Shown one piece after another: positions 42,556 through 54,735 of a DNA stretch of 64,000 bases. This DNA is from Chromobotia macracanthus (lineage: Eukaryota; Chordata; Actinopteri; Cypriniformes; Botiidae), in NCBI GenBank assembly GCA_036877525.1, contig JAZGTH010000002.1, positions 10,834,501 to 10,898,500 on the forward strand, written 5' to 3'. Within the stretch, counting starts at the first letter, position 1. The number at the start of each line of letters is the position of its first letter. The notes beneath the pieces were generated by a model. It searched no databases. It was not told where the DNA came from and saw only the letters and a list, made by a program, of their open reading frames with translations. The translations under genes were made by a program, and so were the position numbers.

Positions 42556-43752
42556 TATGCTCAGGAATATGGAAAGCAAATACCACACAACTTGGAGATT
42601 ACAACACAGTACAAGTGCAATATTCCAAATAAACAGTTTTCCTGAAATGAGTTCAAGTATTTCAGTATCTTTAAAGACCTCACAGAAGTCTTTAAAGGCA
42701 CAAGTGAAGACTACATTCACACACTAGCAAGTGCTCTGATGGGGATTAAAACCTCTTTCTGACTGTGACTATCATTCCATGAGTGTTTGAAACTAAAATT
42801 TCTATAAAAAGTAGTAATACAGCATGTGGGAGATTAATGTGTGGTACAACATTATGGAGTACATTTCATAAGATGCCCAGTAAAACAGGCAAGAGAAAAA
42901 AAATCTCTTATGCAAGAGTTACAAAGATTTTAACTGACTAAATATGCAACTGATTTGGATCTAATGTGCCTCAATGTTTTACCACAGTTCTTTTGAATGC
43001 TTTCATTAGAGCAGCTGAGGGCTTTGTAGTCATTCTCCTTTGTCAAATTTTGGGGGGTGTTAAGTATTTAAATATATATTTCACACTTATTTCACAGTAG
43101 CTGGGATTATGTTAATCTAATGACCAACAAAGTTAACTGCCAAGCAAGGGAATCAAACAATCAGAAAATGTATTTCTTTTGTCTGCAACCCTAATATCAA
43201 CTCCTCATATCCTTAGTTTATTGAGATGCTTCTCCACATTATCTTACTCAGACCTGATAAATAACAACTGATTTACGAGTTCATTTTCAACAACAAACAC
43301 AAAGCAGGTCGATTTTCAGGGTGTTTTATAATACGTTATAACCATCATAAGCAACTCAAGTTAAAAACTGATTTTTTTCCATCCTTATAATCAAAAGACC
43401 ACTCCATCAGAGCTCTCTTAAATGATTCTAGAGGCAGCTGTTTTACAATGGCTAATTATTTCTTTACACCCTGATTCAGTGGCATTCATTTCTGGTTTAA
43501 GGCTTGGATTACATACATGTTCATAACAGACACTTCTTTGCAACCAAAAACAATCGACACATAAAATCAGGAACTGAACTGTACACATAAAAGTAAACAT
43601 AACATTTGAACTTAAAATTAAATGTCAAATGTCCCAGACTTTGTGTATGAGAGATCAGAAGATTTTTATAGTGATATTCTGTCTTTCATAACCGGTCTAC
43701 TGTATGTGATAAATGACATAGATATGTTAATAAGATTCTATCTGCAGGCCAG

Positions 43753-43854
43753 TTATCGGATTCGGGTAAACAGGTTTAAAACTGACACGGATTCCTGAAA
43801 GACAAAGAACAAGAAAAAAATTACATGTTGAGAATATTTAATGCAAGGCAAGCT

Positions 43855-43889
<35 letters not shown>

Positions 43890-46800
43890 TGTGGAGCTTG
43901 CCTTTGTTGATCGTGTTTTACTAAATACATTCCAAAAACGCAGGGTTTCATCACCTGCTCCTGTTACTATTGCTTCTCCATCTGGAGACATTGCCTTGAA
44001 AACCAAACGATAGTATTAGCAAACAGTACCATGTACATCAGTGTGTATCAATAAACTATTTAAACACAATGGCAGAAGAAAGAGGCACTTACCAAATACA
44101 GTACCCTGTAAGAGTGGCCGGTTAATTTGGCTACTTGAGTGAGTGAGGGATATTTCCACACGAGGATCTGATTCTGAGAGTAACCATGTGTGCTGACCTG
44201 GAGAAGAGAGTCATTAATTTGATGAGGTTGTTGATGTTTCTATGTAACAGTTCATCATTTAAAATGGAACCGATGGGTCATACCAATATAAGCTCAGAAT
44301 ACACATACCAGTTCATTGGTGTGTTTGGACCAGGCCAGGTTGCAGACCTGCGACCCCGTGTCAATGCACTGCAGTGGCTGTGCCGTAAGCGTGTTCCAAA
44401 AGCGGATGCAGCGATCTGCCGTTCCCCCTCCGGAGGCCAGCAGCCCGTGCTGGTGGGGAGACCAAGCAATGGCCTTCACTGCGGCCAGATGCTCTGTGTA
44501 CTGCTGCATAGGTAATACGCTGGAGTGGTTCCACACTAACAGCTACAGGGATCACAGACATGTTATTAGAGCAATGCAGTTTTCCCAAAATCTTCTTAAG
44601 GATAAATTTTTTTAAACTAATTCTTTCCCCAGTGTTTAAGAAAAAAAAATTATTTAACATTTGGTCAGCACACAGATCTCACCTTGTTGTCATTTCCACC
44701 AGAGGCCAGCAGCTGGTGGTCGGTGCTCCACTTGAGTCCGCATACCTCCTGCCTGTGGCCCTGCAGCCTCCGCTCCGACTGCAGAGGTGGTGTCCTGATG
44801 TCTCTCTGCAGGATCATGCGGTCACGGCTGCCAGATGACAGCTGATCTGCATTCCAGGCCAGTGCACCTGTGGGTGCATTTTCCTCATTTTTGTGCATTT
44901 AACAACTGCCAGAAAGCTTTACAGCCAGTGTGATGACATATTTGTTGTGATGTGAAGCATAACAAAAGAGGAACTTTTGTAAATGTCACATGAAGGCATA
45001 CAAGGAAGTTCTTACCCACTCTTGCAGTGTGTCCCTCCAAAGCAAAGAGTTTTTTACCAGCGGTAGCATCCCATATTTGTACAAAGCCTTTATGTGTACC
45101 CACGGCAACAAGATTCCCCTACAGCAGAACAGAAGTTTCTGTTAGACTGCAACTTAAACTACATCACTTTCTAAAAGCAGTAAAAAGTTAAACTCACTCT
45201 CTCCGACCAGCCAACTGATGTGACTGAATCTCCCTCTACTGACAGATCACATAGCCGTGTTACCTGCAGGTAAACCAAAGACACACAGTGTCCATAAACG
45301 CATAATAAGACTCCTCAGAAAATGTCACCATCTTCAAGTTCTTTATTTGGAATTTTGAAGCCTTGAATTTAACTTAAATTGACTACTTTATTGTTGACAC
45401 TCCATACTGCCCAATCCTACATTTCAATAAACCGCAGCAATATTATAGTCATACATGTTGAATATTTGAATGAAATTTTAAATCACGCATACCTGACTAG
45501 TGCAGGCACTCCAAAGGTAAACACAAGTTCCCAGTCCAACACTGAGTACATTTAAGGAGGACCAGTCAACTAAATTGAGGTAGAAGTCATCTTGGAGTTC
45601 TGGTGCATCTAGCACTTTAAATGGAATCTTGGAAATTTTGCGAGTTGGTTTCCTTGGCGACCGCAGCAACTTCTGACTGCAAACAAAAGCAATACATGAC
45701 ATTTATACAACATTTTTTTTTTACAATCAATTGTCAGGTGTTTTAAGAAATGTTGTGTAACTCACCTTTTGCTGCTAACAGGGGAGAGGGAGTATGGGGA
45801 AACACTGTTATCATCCGGTGTGGATCTCTTGGCACTAAGAGAATACTAAGCATAGAAGCAAAGGTTCAATGTTGGAATTAAACAGATGTTACAGCAGTGT
45901 ATATCAGATGGTCACATTTGTGGGTCAAAGACACTTACACTAAAGAGGCTCCTTCTCTCTGGAGTGGAGGGCTGGAGTCTCCTATCTTCTGTCTGAGGGT
46001 CCAGGACCTTCTCAATCCCAGCCCCTAGCAACTCATTCTTCAGTAGGGCGGAATACGCCAAGCCATCAGCTGTCACGCAAACCAAAAGAGAATTGATGGA
46101 TGTTGTATTGGACCGTGACATTATTTTACATTTGTTGATGTTTTACGGTATTTTTAAACAGTTTTTAGGGGGAAAAATAACAGAAGTAACAACAAGCAGA
46201 ATAATAATAATAGCCTAGGAAAATAGCCTGATACATTTGAAGCTGCACTTTTAGAGGAAGTATAATTCTCTCAAATGCAAAGAGGAAACACGACTCTGAG
46301 AAACTGAATAATCAAATACGCAAGTTTCACAAAAATAAAACAGCTGACCTCTGAGTCACACATTCTTCCAGTCTTGTAATGGAGGCAATTAGTTAACAGA
46401 AGTCAATGGAGTTTGCACAGAGCTGCTCTACACTCACCTTTGCCCGTGTCGGATGTTGCGTCTTTGGTTTTCTTATTCTGGCTTGGAGACTTTTCATTTT
46501 CCTGCAATAAGAAAAAGAAACATGCAAACGTGAAACTGCAACATACTTGTACATTAATCTAAACAGATTCAGAGTTATTCTGTTATGACTCACAAAACAA
46601 TGATTTAAATATCTGACCCACATTTATTCTGTGGAAGTTAATGCTCCAGTTAGCTCCAGCTCGTGAGGGTATGAACCGGTCACCGTGCTTGCTGGGTGAT
46701 GACAGGGGTGATTCACGGGTGGGGGTCAGATGACAGATCGCATCTTTTACTTTCTGTTTGTGGACGCACAAATGGCAGAATTGAGAAATGAATGAGGATA

Positions 46801-47016
46801 GAAAAAGAAAATGAGTAGAAAGGGGTATATTTAAAAATGTCAAAAAAGTTCAGTATCTTTGATGCAGTTCAGATCCTTTCAGTTATCCTTCGCTTGACAC
46901 ATTTTGATTATTTAAATAATGAATAAACGTGTAAGTCTGGAAATTACCATGGGGCTTGTGTTGTCATTCTGGACGTTGATCTGCCGCAACAACCGGCGCT
47001 CATAGTCCTGATCCAT
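43753..47016 (-). CDS. fzr1: Fizzy-related protein (Cdh1), APC/C co-activator
   Basis: Recruits D-box/KEN substrates to the anaphase-promoting complex in late mitosis and G1. Thirteen coding exons: 46948-47016, 46622-46753, 46438-46501, 45939-46069, 45766-45845, 45493-45676, 45198-45263, 45016-45118, 44683-44867, 44309-44542, 44093-44197, 43902-43994 and 43753-43794. They total 495 aa (human 496). The N-terminus MDQDYERRLLRQI is followed by the C-box-like region around GDRFIPSRAGANW and the KEN-like ENEKSPSQ. Phospho-rich SPYSLSPVS and KLLRSPRKPTRKISKIPFKV come next, then seven WD40 blades (for example VGTHKGFVQIWD, LASGGGTADRCIRFWNT). The C-terminal IR tail LFTRIR docks on the APC/C. The last intron uses a GC donor (AAG|GCAAGC). 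A non-coding 5' exon probably ends near 47777. Confidence 0.96.
43859..43887. repeat. Poly(A/T) tract in the last fzr1 intron
   Basis: About 29 A on the plus strand, read as poly(U) in the fzr1 pre-mRNA. It lies a few bases after the GC donor of the final intron. Confidence 0.9.
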
Positions 47017-47966
47017 GGATGTGATTTGGAAGTCTGGGGCTGTGGAAATCCAGTGCCTGACTACAACCCAGAAAATACAACAAATGTTGTCATACATTAT
47101 GAAATGGGGGAGAGCTGGTTTTATAAGGTTACCAGTGTGACCATATGGAGCAACCACAGCTACAGAGCCGCTACACTGAAGCTACACATTTGTTTTCTGG
47201 TTAACGAGGCAGAAAGCCATTCAGAGACTCGTCAGCAGATGCCATCTGTTCAACAAACAGGTGTTAAACAACCGCTGATCACAATATCGACCACCCCAAA
47301 CAACGAGGCATTGAAACATATCTACAGTTGCGATCTACAGTACATGACCATTTAAGAGCCCAAGTCTTGATGTGAAATGTATGTCGGCTGGTACCGTATG
47401 CAAACGATGACAGCTAATCTGCCACATTCGCATCGGATTCACATCCTAACCATGTCATTTAAAAGAATGATGTACTTTAGTCAATCTGGTCTTATACATC
47501 AACGCTACATTATATAAAAACTTCCTATACTCTCAACCCAGAATGGCTGGGTTAAATGGCTCCTTTGTCAGTATAACCCCGAACATCAGCGTTAAAAGCA
47601 AAATAATCAGGTTGTCCGTAAGCCTGTCACATCGTAACATATAACATTTATTCGTGCACATTTTGGTACACACGTTTAGAAATGTCCAGCGGTAACTACA
47701 CTGCACTGATTATTATCATCTCCACAATGGATCATCGAGTAGCTAGTTAGGCTAATTTCAAGTCATCGGACCTACCTTGATCACGCTCTGATGGGTGAAT
47801 TTATACTTTAATTGTCTCGGCCAGCACGCATTCGAGCCGAAAGCTTGAAAAACAAGCAGAAATTATATTTCTTGTAAATGGATGTAAAATACGCTGCTCT
47901 GATAACGCCAGCCGACGGTGTTATTATCGACAGCGCCGCAAAGAATCATGGGACGGTCTTAAATGG

Positions 47967-47974
47967 TGACGTCA
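47967..47974. promoter_or_regulatory. CRE palindrome near fzr1 promoter
   Basis: Perfect TGACGTCA within GGTGACGTCACGAC, upstream of the inferred fzr1 first exon and within about 0.7 kb of the divergent HARBI1-like gene. A CREB/ATF role is inferred. Confidence 0.45.
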
Positions 47975-48195
47975 CGACATTTGAAACAAAACAAAAAGGC
48001 CACGTTGCTATGTTTGAAAAGCGCAAGGCTCAGTAATGAAATGCTCACATGGGACAAATATTTTACATTTGATTAAAAGCAACACGCGCATTTCATCGTT
48101 GATCATTTAATGTCTATTTTATAAAGAAAATGGCTATGGTTTCCACGAGGAGTAGTAAAAAGAGATAAATGGTTTTAAAAATATTTATCCACCTG

Positions 48196-48196
<1 letters not shown>

Positions 48197-48271
<75 letters not shown>
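48197..48271. repeat. (TA)n microsatellite
   Basis: Uninterrupted TA array of about 75 bases between fzr1 and the HARBI1-like gene. Confidence 0.97.
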
Positions 48272-48274
<3 letters not shown>

Positions 48275-48691
48275 TCCTATATATTCGTTCATCTTTAACG
48301 TGTGAAAATATGTATATTTATTACTTCCATGCGTTGATAAAGACTCGTTTTACTATGCCAGTAAAGCTATCTGAATCTTTCGTAAATCAAAGAGATTAAA
48401 TCCCAAAATGAATGAATCACACAGCATCAGCCCTAAAATAAAAGTCACAAAACATTTCTTTTCCGAGTACTTACTAAAGATACTTTTATTTTGACAAACA
48501 CGTTTACCGGAAGTGGGTGGACACGCGTGTGCACCGCTGTTTCTAACCGTATTGGAAACATTATGTTCCAACTATCTAAAACTAAACAAGCGTTGCTAAA
48601 TTAATAGAAAATTTGTACCCGTGTGTATATAGTCACACGTTTTGAATTGTGTGACCCGGCGCGACTTTATATTTATTTCTACACATCCAAC

Positions 48692-50285
48692 ATGCCACGA
48701 TCATACTTGAAAACGGACGAGGCGAGAGATGCTGCGGAGATGAAACACTTGCTTGCTTCAAAGATTAGGCAGCGAAAAGAAGAAATCCGAAACTACATAT
48801 CGGAAAGGCGATCTGAAATCAGCAAGAGAATCAGATTTCGAAGGCATCACTTCCAGAATTATCTAAGTACAAGAACGGTAAATGTATCCTATTGGCAGTA
48901 CATTACTTTCTTAGCAAGAACTTCATACCAAACACGTTTAATTAGGTTAATTCAGATAAGATTCAGATTCACAATTCGGATCATGTTTACACAGAAACGT
49001 ATGATGTATGTATATACACATTGCACTGATCTTCAGTGGCGAAAATTGTGTTCATATTTCTGTTTATGTGCTTCAGTCTCCTTCCCCAGATGAAGAAGAT
49101 ATGCAGGATCATATACCAATCCCTGCAGACCCAGACTGGTGGGAGAGAGATGTGATGACAGAGTTTGGAGCAGATGACTGGCTTGACAAGTTCCATATCA
49201 CAAGAGACATTTTCTGTCTTCTGACCACCAAACTGAAGCCCCATCTTGAGCAAGTGTACATACAACAAAGCGGTCAAACGATTACTCTGGAGCGATGCAT
49301 TGCCATGGCCTTAATGCGTTTGTCCACCAGCGCAGAATACTGCTTTATAAGTGAACTCTTTGGTGTCTCCATTTCCACAGTTTGCCAATGCATACGAGAA
49401 GTGTGCGAAGCCATCATTTTGTTGCTGAAACCTCTCTACATGCAGTTGCCAACCAATCATGAATTAGAAGACTGTGCCAAGCAGTTTCATGCCCAGTGGG
49501 GTTTTCCTCATTGCATTGGTGTAATTGACTCCCTACACATCCCTGTTCAGATGCCCTCCACGGACACCCAGGATTGCTGGAACCCGAGAGGGTGGCCCTC
49601 TGTGGTTCTTCAGGGTGTGGTGAATGCACAAGGTACTTTCTGGGATGTCTGTTCTGGATTCACAGGCAGCACTGATGACATGACCATCTTGCAGAGCTCA
49701 GAGCTGTGGACCATGGCAGAACAGGGAGGCCTCTGCCCTCAGCCACCCAAAGAGCTTATGGGCCAGCCTTTAGGATTTCTGCTGCTGGGGGATGCAGGTT
49801 ACTCACTGCAGACCTGGCTACTGAAATGCTATCCTCCATCGGCAAATCTAACACCACAACAGCAGACCTTTAATGCTAAACTAACACACTGCCTGAAAGT
49901 CACTGATCATGCATTTCAGCACCTTAAAGCTCGCTGGCAGTGTCTACATAACAGACATGACAGCAACTTAGACTTGGTGTCTAAGATGGCCGTAGCTTGC
50001 TGTATCTTGCACAATATCTGTAATGTGCATAATGTCCCATTTAAAGAGGCATGGATGCAAGCATTAAATCAGAATGAATGTCCACAGCCCACAGATGTGT
50101 CTACAGTCTATATAGATGATCCAAACGCAGAGGCAGTTCGTTCAGTCCTCTGTCATTTTTTTGAGCAACAACAGAGAGAGTCATCTGCCCAGTCTCCATC
50201 TACCAACCCGGTTATTTACTCTGCACCAGAGCGGCCTCTAGTGGACAGTAATGGAGCACAGCACAGCTTGTGCTTTGACCTATAG
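48692..50285 (+). CDS. HARBI1-like (Harbinger transposase-derived) nuclease
   Basis: Relative of PIF/Harbinger DDE transposases; the cellular role of most such genes is unknown. Two exons, 48692-48877 and 49077-50285, joined in phase 0, give 464 aa with no stop or frameshift. The first exon encodes a charged, probably helical region (MPRSYLKTDEARDAAEMKHL, then Lys/Arg-rich). The second holds a helix-turn-helix-like part (SAEYCFISELFGVSISTVCQ) and the DDE fold. The first Asp is in IGVIDSLHIPV, the second in FTGSTDDMTIL, and LLGDAGYSLQTWLL is conserved. The usual final Glu position reads Asp (VTDHAFQHLKARW). MAVACCILHNIC follows, as in HARBI1. AATAAA occurs near 50475 and 50501. No terminal inverted repeats or SANT/Myb partner gene seen, which favours a domesticated gene over a live transposon. 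Confidence 0.8.
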
Positions 50286-51232
50286 TTAAATTGGACTGCC
50301 AGTTAATAGTCAAAGCTGCCATTCTGTACTTTGGATATAAAGATGGGTTGGCTGGCAAAACGAGATTACTTGAGATTATCTGTTATTTTCTTTTTGTAAA
50401 CTCTATAATGTGGCTGATGCATATTGCTGATGCATATTATAAACAGTGTATGTACCAAATGTTGCTTATAAAGTAATAAAGCTATATTTTTGTCGTTGTT
50501 GAATAAACAAACTGCAATACTTGCAATACATGTTTGAAAGATGCGTGAATGACAAATCTGTATTGATATATTCAAATATTACGGCGCTGTTTCTCTCCAA
50601 GCCGGTAGGTGGCGCTTGAACAAGACGGTCTGTGGAAAACTTGCTGCTGGAATAAACGAGTAAAACTTTCTGCTCGAGTGGACGGCGTGGGAATATGTAT
50701 GGATAACCCTGTATGAGCAATTAAACGTCGTTTTTATTAGTAAGTTCGTTGTGTTCGCTATTTTTCCATGAGACAAATAATGATGCTGCTGTATTGCATT
50801 ACTTCGTGTTAATGTCATTGAAATGATATGTTACGACATCGTAACAGATGCTGTGATGTTGGCACAGTTATGTGACATCCTCCCTCGTCAGCTTAAGAAA
50901 TCATTTTATTTGTATTACAGTCATTTTTTGGAAACAGTAAAACCAATGCAAACGTATGTGTAAGACACCCGAGCTATTTCCACCCTAAATTTCAAAAAAG
51001 CTTTTAAAACCCGTTTATTTTTTGCACATCAAATGCTGATTATGAATGCTCGATGCCCAAAACTGCTGTCACAGAGGATTAAAACAAAAGCTTATGAAGA
51101 ACTAATCATTGTCTTTTAAGCAGGGATGAACTTGTGTTTTAGGTGCTGTATCTGTGCTATAGAAAATCCTTCTGGAGCATCACTGTTTAACCAGAGCATA
51201 AAACACCCATAAGGCTCTTCACAACCTTCCTC
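50286..51232. other. HARBI1-like to dohh interval
   Basis: Contains the 3' UTR of the HARBI1-like gene (AATAAA near 50475 and 50501), then the presumed dohh promoter and 5' UTR. No further exon recognised. Confidence 0.5.
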
Positions 51233-52712
51233 ATGGCTGACCATAACAACATAGTGGCAGTGGGAAACATACTTGTCAACCCTAAGCAGGACCTGACAAC
51301 ACGTTTCAGAGCACTTTTCACTCTGCGTAACCTTGGTGGACCAGAGGCCATAAAATGGATCAGTGACACCTTTGTAGATGAATCTGCACTTCTGAAGCAT
51401 GAGCTGGCATACTGCCTAGGACAAATGCAGGACGAGCGGGCGATCCCTGTTCTAGAGACAGTGTTAAAAGACACCAGTCAAGAGCCAATGGTTAGACATG
51501 AAGCAGGTAAGCCGGTCAAAGTCTTCCCTGTTTTTTGTAAACGGAAAAAAACAAGGGATGTGTGTCATATGCAGTGTTTTATTATGTTTGAATTATTTTT
51601 AGGGGAAGCTTTGGGAGCCATTGGAAACCTCAAAGTCTTGGATTTACTGAAGCAGTATTCAGAGGATCCAGTTATTGAGGTACCCAGCAACTCTGTTTAC
51701 ACCTGCTATCTACATGTATTTCCTGTGAACACTTGTGATCAGATTTGATCACGGAGAGGGTCTCTGATTTAACGCATTTATCACTTTATACATCTGCCTA
51801 GGATGCCTCGGGACACGTTAGCATTTACACTACAAACGTAAAGTTTGTCTCTTTCACCTAAAACAGACATAAATACTAAATGTGAATGGAGCCATGAGCT
51901 AAAACTTCATACAATTCGATCTTGCTCCAACCTTCTTTTTATATAAAGACTTTTATTCTCTTCTTGTAAAGGTGGCAGAGACTTGTCAGCTTGCGGTACG
52001 GAGGCTGGAGTGGTTAATGAATGGTGGGGATGAGTCAGCTGAGACAGATTTGAACCCCTACTGCTCTGTCGACCCTGCACCACCAGCCCCTAGAAAAAGT
52101 GTTCCAGAACTGAGGGCACAGCTCTTAGACGAAAGCCTGCCTCTGTTTGAGCGCTACAGAGCGATGTTCGCCCTGAGGAATCTTGGGACTGAGGAGGCTG
52201 TTCTTGCTTTAGGAGATGGTGAGAGGGATACTTTTGTTTTGAAATCATTTAAAGGGGCAGCGTCCCCCAGTTTTACACCCCAAAATAGTTCCTTTTGACA
52301 AGTTTAAAATGATTTGTGTGTGATTAGAACATTTAAAAGACGTGTGTTTTAACGGTTCATTGAGTAATAAATAGGTTTTTTTTACACTAATGTAGGTCTT
52401 CAGTGCAGCAGTGCCTTATTCCGTCATGAGATCGGTTTTGTGTTGGGTCAGATCCAGCATGAAGCCAGCATCCCTCAGCTGCAGGCTGCTCTGGAGAAGG
52501 CAGACGAGAACGCCATGGTCAGGCATGAGTGTGCCGAGGCCCTGGGCTCTATCGGGAAGGAGGCGTGCTTACAGATCCTGGAGTGCTATAAGAAGGATGA
52601 CGAGCGGGTGGTAAAGGAGAGCTGTGAGGTGGCACTGGACATGCTGGAGTATGAGAACAGTTCACAGTTTCAGTATGCAGATGGACTGCTCAGACTGCAG
52701 AGCACTCAGTGA
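51233..52712 (+). CDS. dohh: Deoxyhypusine hydroxylase
   Basis: Diiron HEAT-repeat enzyme that completes hypusine formation on eIF5A. Four exons, 51233-51506, 51603-51679, 51972-52218 and 52396-52712, give 304 aa (human 302). The four iron-binding His-Glu pairs are visible: KHELAYCLGQMQ, RHEAGEALGAIG, RHEIGFVLGQIQ and RHECAEALGSIG. They are arranged as two symmetrical halves, each with FRALF/YRAMFALRNLG. Linker and C-terminal motifs ETCQLAVRRLEWL and ESCEVALDM are conserved. The donor after exon 3 (GATG|GTGAGA) and the acceptors are standard. AATAAATGTC near 52811 is a possible poly(A) signal. It is near fzr1 and smim24, as on human chromosome 19. Confidence 0.97.
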
Positions 52713-53667
52713 AACCTTTAACACGCATCCTGTTAGTGTTACACAACTGGCTCGTCTTTTACACTTAAGGCTGGGACAATTCAATAGCTGTATCTGCTTT
52801 TTGAAATATTTAATAAATGTCAGTCTGTATTTTCTGATGAATATGAAAATTACCTCCAAATCCGATATTGGTAAGACATGTACATACTAAAAATATTGTT
52901 TTGGCCGCATCGACTTGTATGTGTTGTTCTACCTTTAAAAGTTTACGGAAAAATGAATAATTTGTCATTATTTGCTCACCGTTATGGAAACTGTATGCAC
53001 AAAATGAGTTAATTAATTGCAGATTGTGATTGTTTCTGTAAAAGGAAAATCATTTTAACAACATTTAAAAATGACTAGAAAGTATAAAGACAGCATTGAA
53101 AACATTTTCTTCCAAACAAGAAAGTCCTGCAGCTTTAAAACAGGTCAGTAAATGAATGTTCTGATATTACTAATTAAGTTTCTTTCCAATAAATCTAATC
53201 TTTGAATGAGGTGATCAGGGCAGATAACACAGTCACAGCTTGTGTTGAGAACAGTACTCAGCATTAAGATAAACTAATCCTAACAGTGGTCTATCTCATT
53301 CAATAAGATTTGCTCTCCAAACAAGCACATGTGGAATTAAAATCCACATGCTCTAATCTCTGTCTATTACATTGAACAAAACAATTATTATAAACAAGTA
53401 TAGTAATGCAAAGTATTGTACTCTGATTTACTGTATCCATTTAATCAAATTTAGATCTGTAAATCAAATGCAATCAAAGGACATTCCATGTGTTGTTTTC
53501 TTAAGTAAATAAAACTGCACACTGCTAATTTACTGATGGTATTGTGAGCAGAGATTGACTTGCTTAGCAAAGACAGGCTTTTTAAGCCTTATTTAAGCTT
53601 GGGGTGGAGAGAAGACCACTGATTGCAGCAAGAGGCCGGGCCTAGTTTTAGAAACTGAGTAAAAGTA
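52713..53667. other. dohh-micropeptide interval
   Basis: The dohh 3' UTR and AT-rich spacer. Towards 53590 there is TTATTTAAGC, a possible TATA-like element about 75 bases before the first micropeptide start. No other exon seen. Confidence 0.4.
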
Positions 53668-53850
53668 ATGCAAACCATAGAACCTCTGCAGACGGCAGTT
53701 GGAGGAAAACCTGCAAACATGTTACACCCTTTCATGATTGGCATTATCACGATTAATACCTCCATCACCATTGCATACTGGATCTTTATCCTGACAGAAG
53801 CTTTTCATAAGAAGACTGAAGACGAAGGGAATGCCGACAGCCCTGCCTAG
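53668..53850 (+). CDS. Small single-pass membrane protein 1 (micropeptide pair)
   Basis: Single-exon frame of 60 aa from the ATG at 53668, or 43 aa from the ATG at 53719. The shorter form begins MLHPFMIGIITINTSITIAY and aligns end to end with the 43-aa product of the frame at 54736. That match is the main reason to believe both are real. Layout is a short N-terminus, one hydrophobic segment (residues 4-26 of the short form), Lys-Lys and an acidic tail (KKTEDEGNADSPA). The pattern HP..I.I.T.N...TI.YW.F is shared. No family recognised. The size suits a membrane regulator, but function is unknown. Confidence 0.6.
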   Translation: MQTIEPLQTAVGGKPANMLHPFMIGIITINTSITIAYWIFILTEAFHKKTEDEGNADSPA

Positions 53851-54378
53851 CCTTCATACCCTGCGTGTTGTTAAACACAGAGTCAGTTAGGGTAGAGTTT
53901 CTTTTCTGCATGTGGGTTATTTTTATTTATTTTTAAATATATAGTTTAAGAACGTTTTGCCATTTAAATAATCTGAAGTAAAGCAGTTTCTCATGATTCC
54001 AGTTTTCCAGAGGCTGCTTTACCTACAGGTAATGTTTATTGTTATTATCACAAGAATGTGACATCCGTGCTACACTTAACATTGAAATGATCCTGCTAAG
54101 AAATGACTTATTTATTGTTATACAACAATTTGTCACCAGACAGACTGGAAACAACGTCATTGACGTAAATAGATCAGCAGAGTAGATTCTGCTTCTCAAT
54201 GTTAATACTCGAGCAATTAGTTGAAGCACAGCCAAAGACCTACAGATTAACAGGATAAAAAGAGGTATGTATGTATACATTATGAACAATTCAATTGTGT
54301 TGCACAGATTTCATAACATACGTTAGATGAGGGCAGGTTATCTCATAACCTTTCCCTATAAGTATTTTGCTTTCAATT

Positions 54379-54520
54379 ACATTTATTCATATGCCAGACT
54401 CTATCCAAAGCAACTTACAGCGCTTATGAGGTATACAACTTATAATGTGTGTTCCCTGGGAATTGAACCCATGAGCCTTGCACTGCTAAGGCAATGCTCT
54501 ACTAACTAAGCTACAGAAAC
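54379..54520 (-). mobile_element. tRNA-derived SINE (HE1/V-SINE-like)
   Basis: Reverse-oriented. The tail TCTATCCAAAGCAACTTACA is followed by GTTCCCTGGGAATTGAACCC (B box) and ACTAACTAAGCTACAGAAAC (A box). It lies between the two micropeptide genes. Confidence 0.85.
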
Positions 54521-54656
54521 AGAATCTGTGCAAGTGTAAAGGCAGTAATATTGCAGGCTGGAGTGGGAGGGGTTGTGTAATACAGATTGTATGATTCATA
54601 GAGATATAGCGGATCATATATATAGCGGCCTACATATCTGTCTGCGTCACTGATAC

Positions 54657-54666
54657 GTATATATAC
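54657..54666 (+). promoter_or_regulatory. TATA box of micropeptide gene 2
   Basis: GTATATATAC lies 79 bases before the ATG at 54736. It would start transcription about 25-30 bases downstream and leave a short 5' UTR of around 50 bases. A strong TATA box suggests tissue-restricted expression, by inference. Confidence 0.5.
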
Positions 54667-54735
54667 TCAAGCTCTTTGGCAGTCAGAGATCTGATTTGTG
54701 CATCAGCCTCTGAAAAACATCAGATAAAACTGAAG

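Larger units (their letters stand above)
40887..43752. other. Interval between Reeler copy B and fzr1
   Basis: Mostly AT-rich non-coding sequence with a Tc1/mariner remnant and one exon-like stretch, both annotated separately. The right end includes the fzr1 3' UTR. The conserved gene order changes here, from a human 1q-like block to a 19p13.3-like block. Confidence 0.5.
47017..48691. promoter_or_regulatory. Divergent fzr1/HARBI1-like promoter region
   Basis: Holds the fzr1 5' UTR intron and a likely non-coding exon ending at about 47777. A GC-richer core around 47800-47980 contains a perfect CRE. A long TA repeat and the start region of the HARBI1-like gene follow. No coding exon beyond the flanking genes is supported. 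Confidence 0.5.

Noticed and set aside
47026..47355. 109-aa plus-strand frame
   Set aside because: It overlaps the antisense of fzr1 exon 1 and its intron, with no domain, splice sites or promoter.
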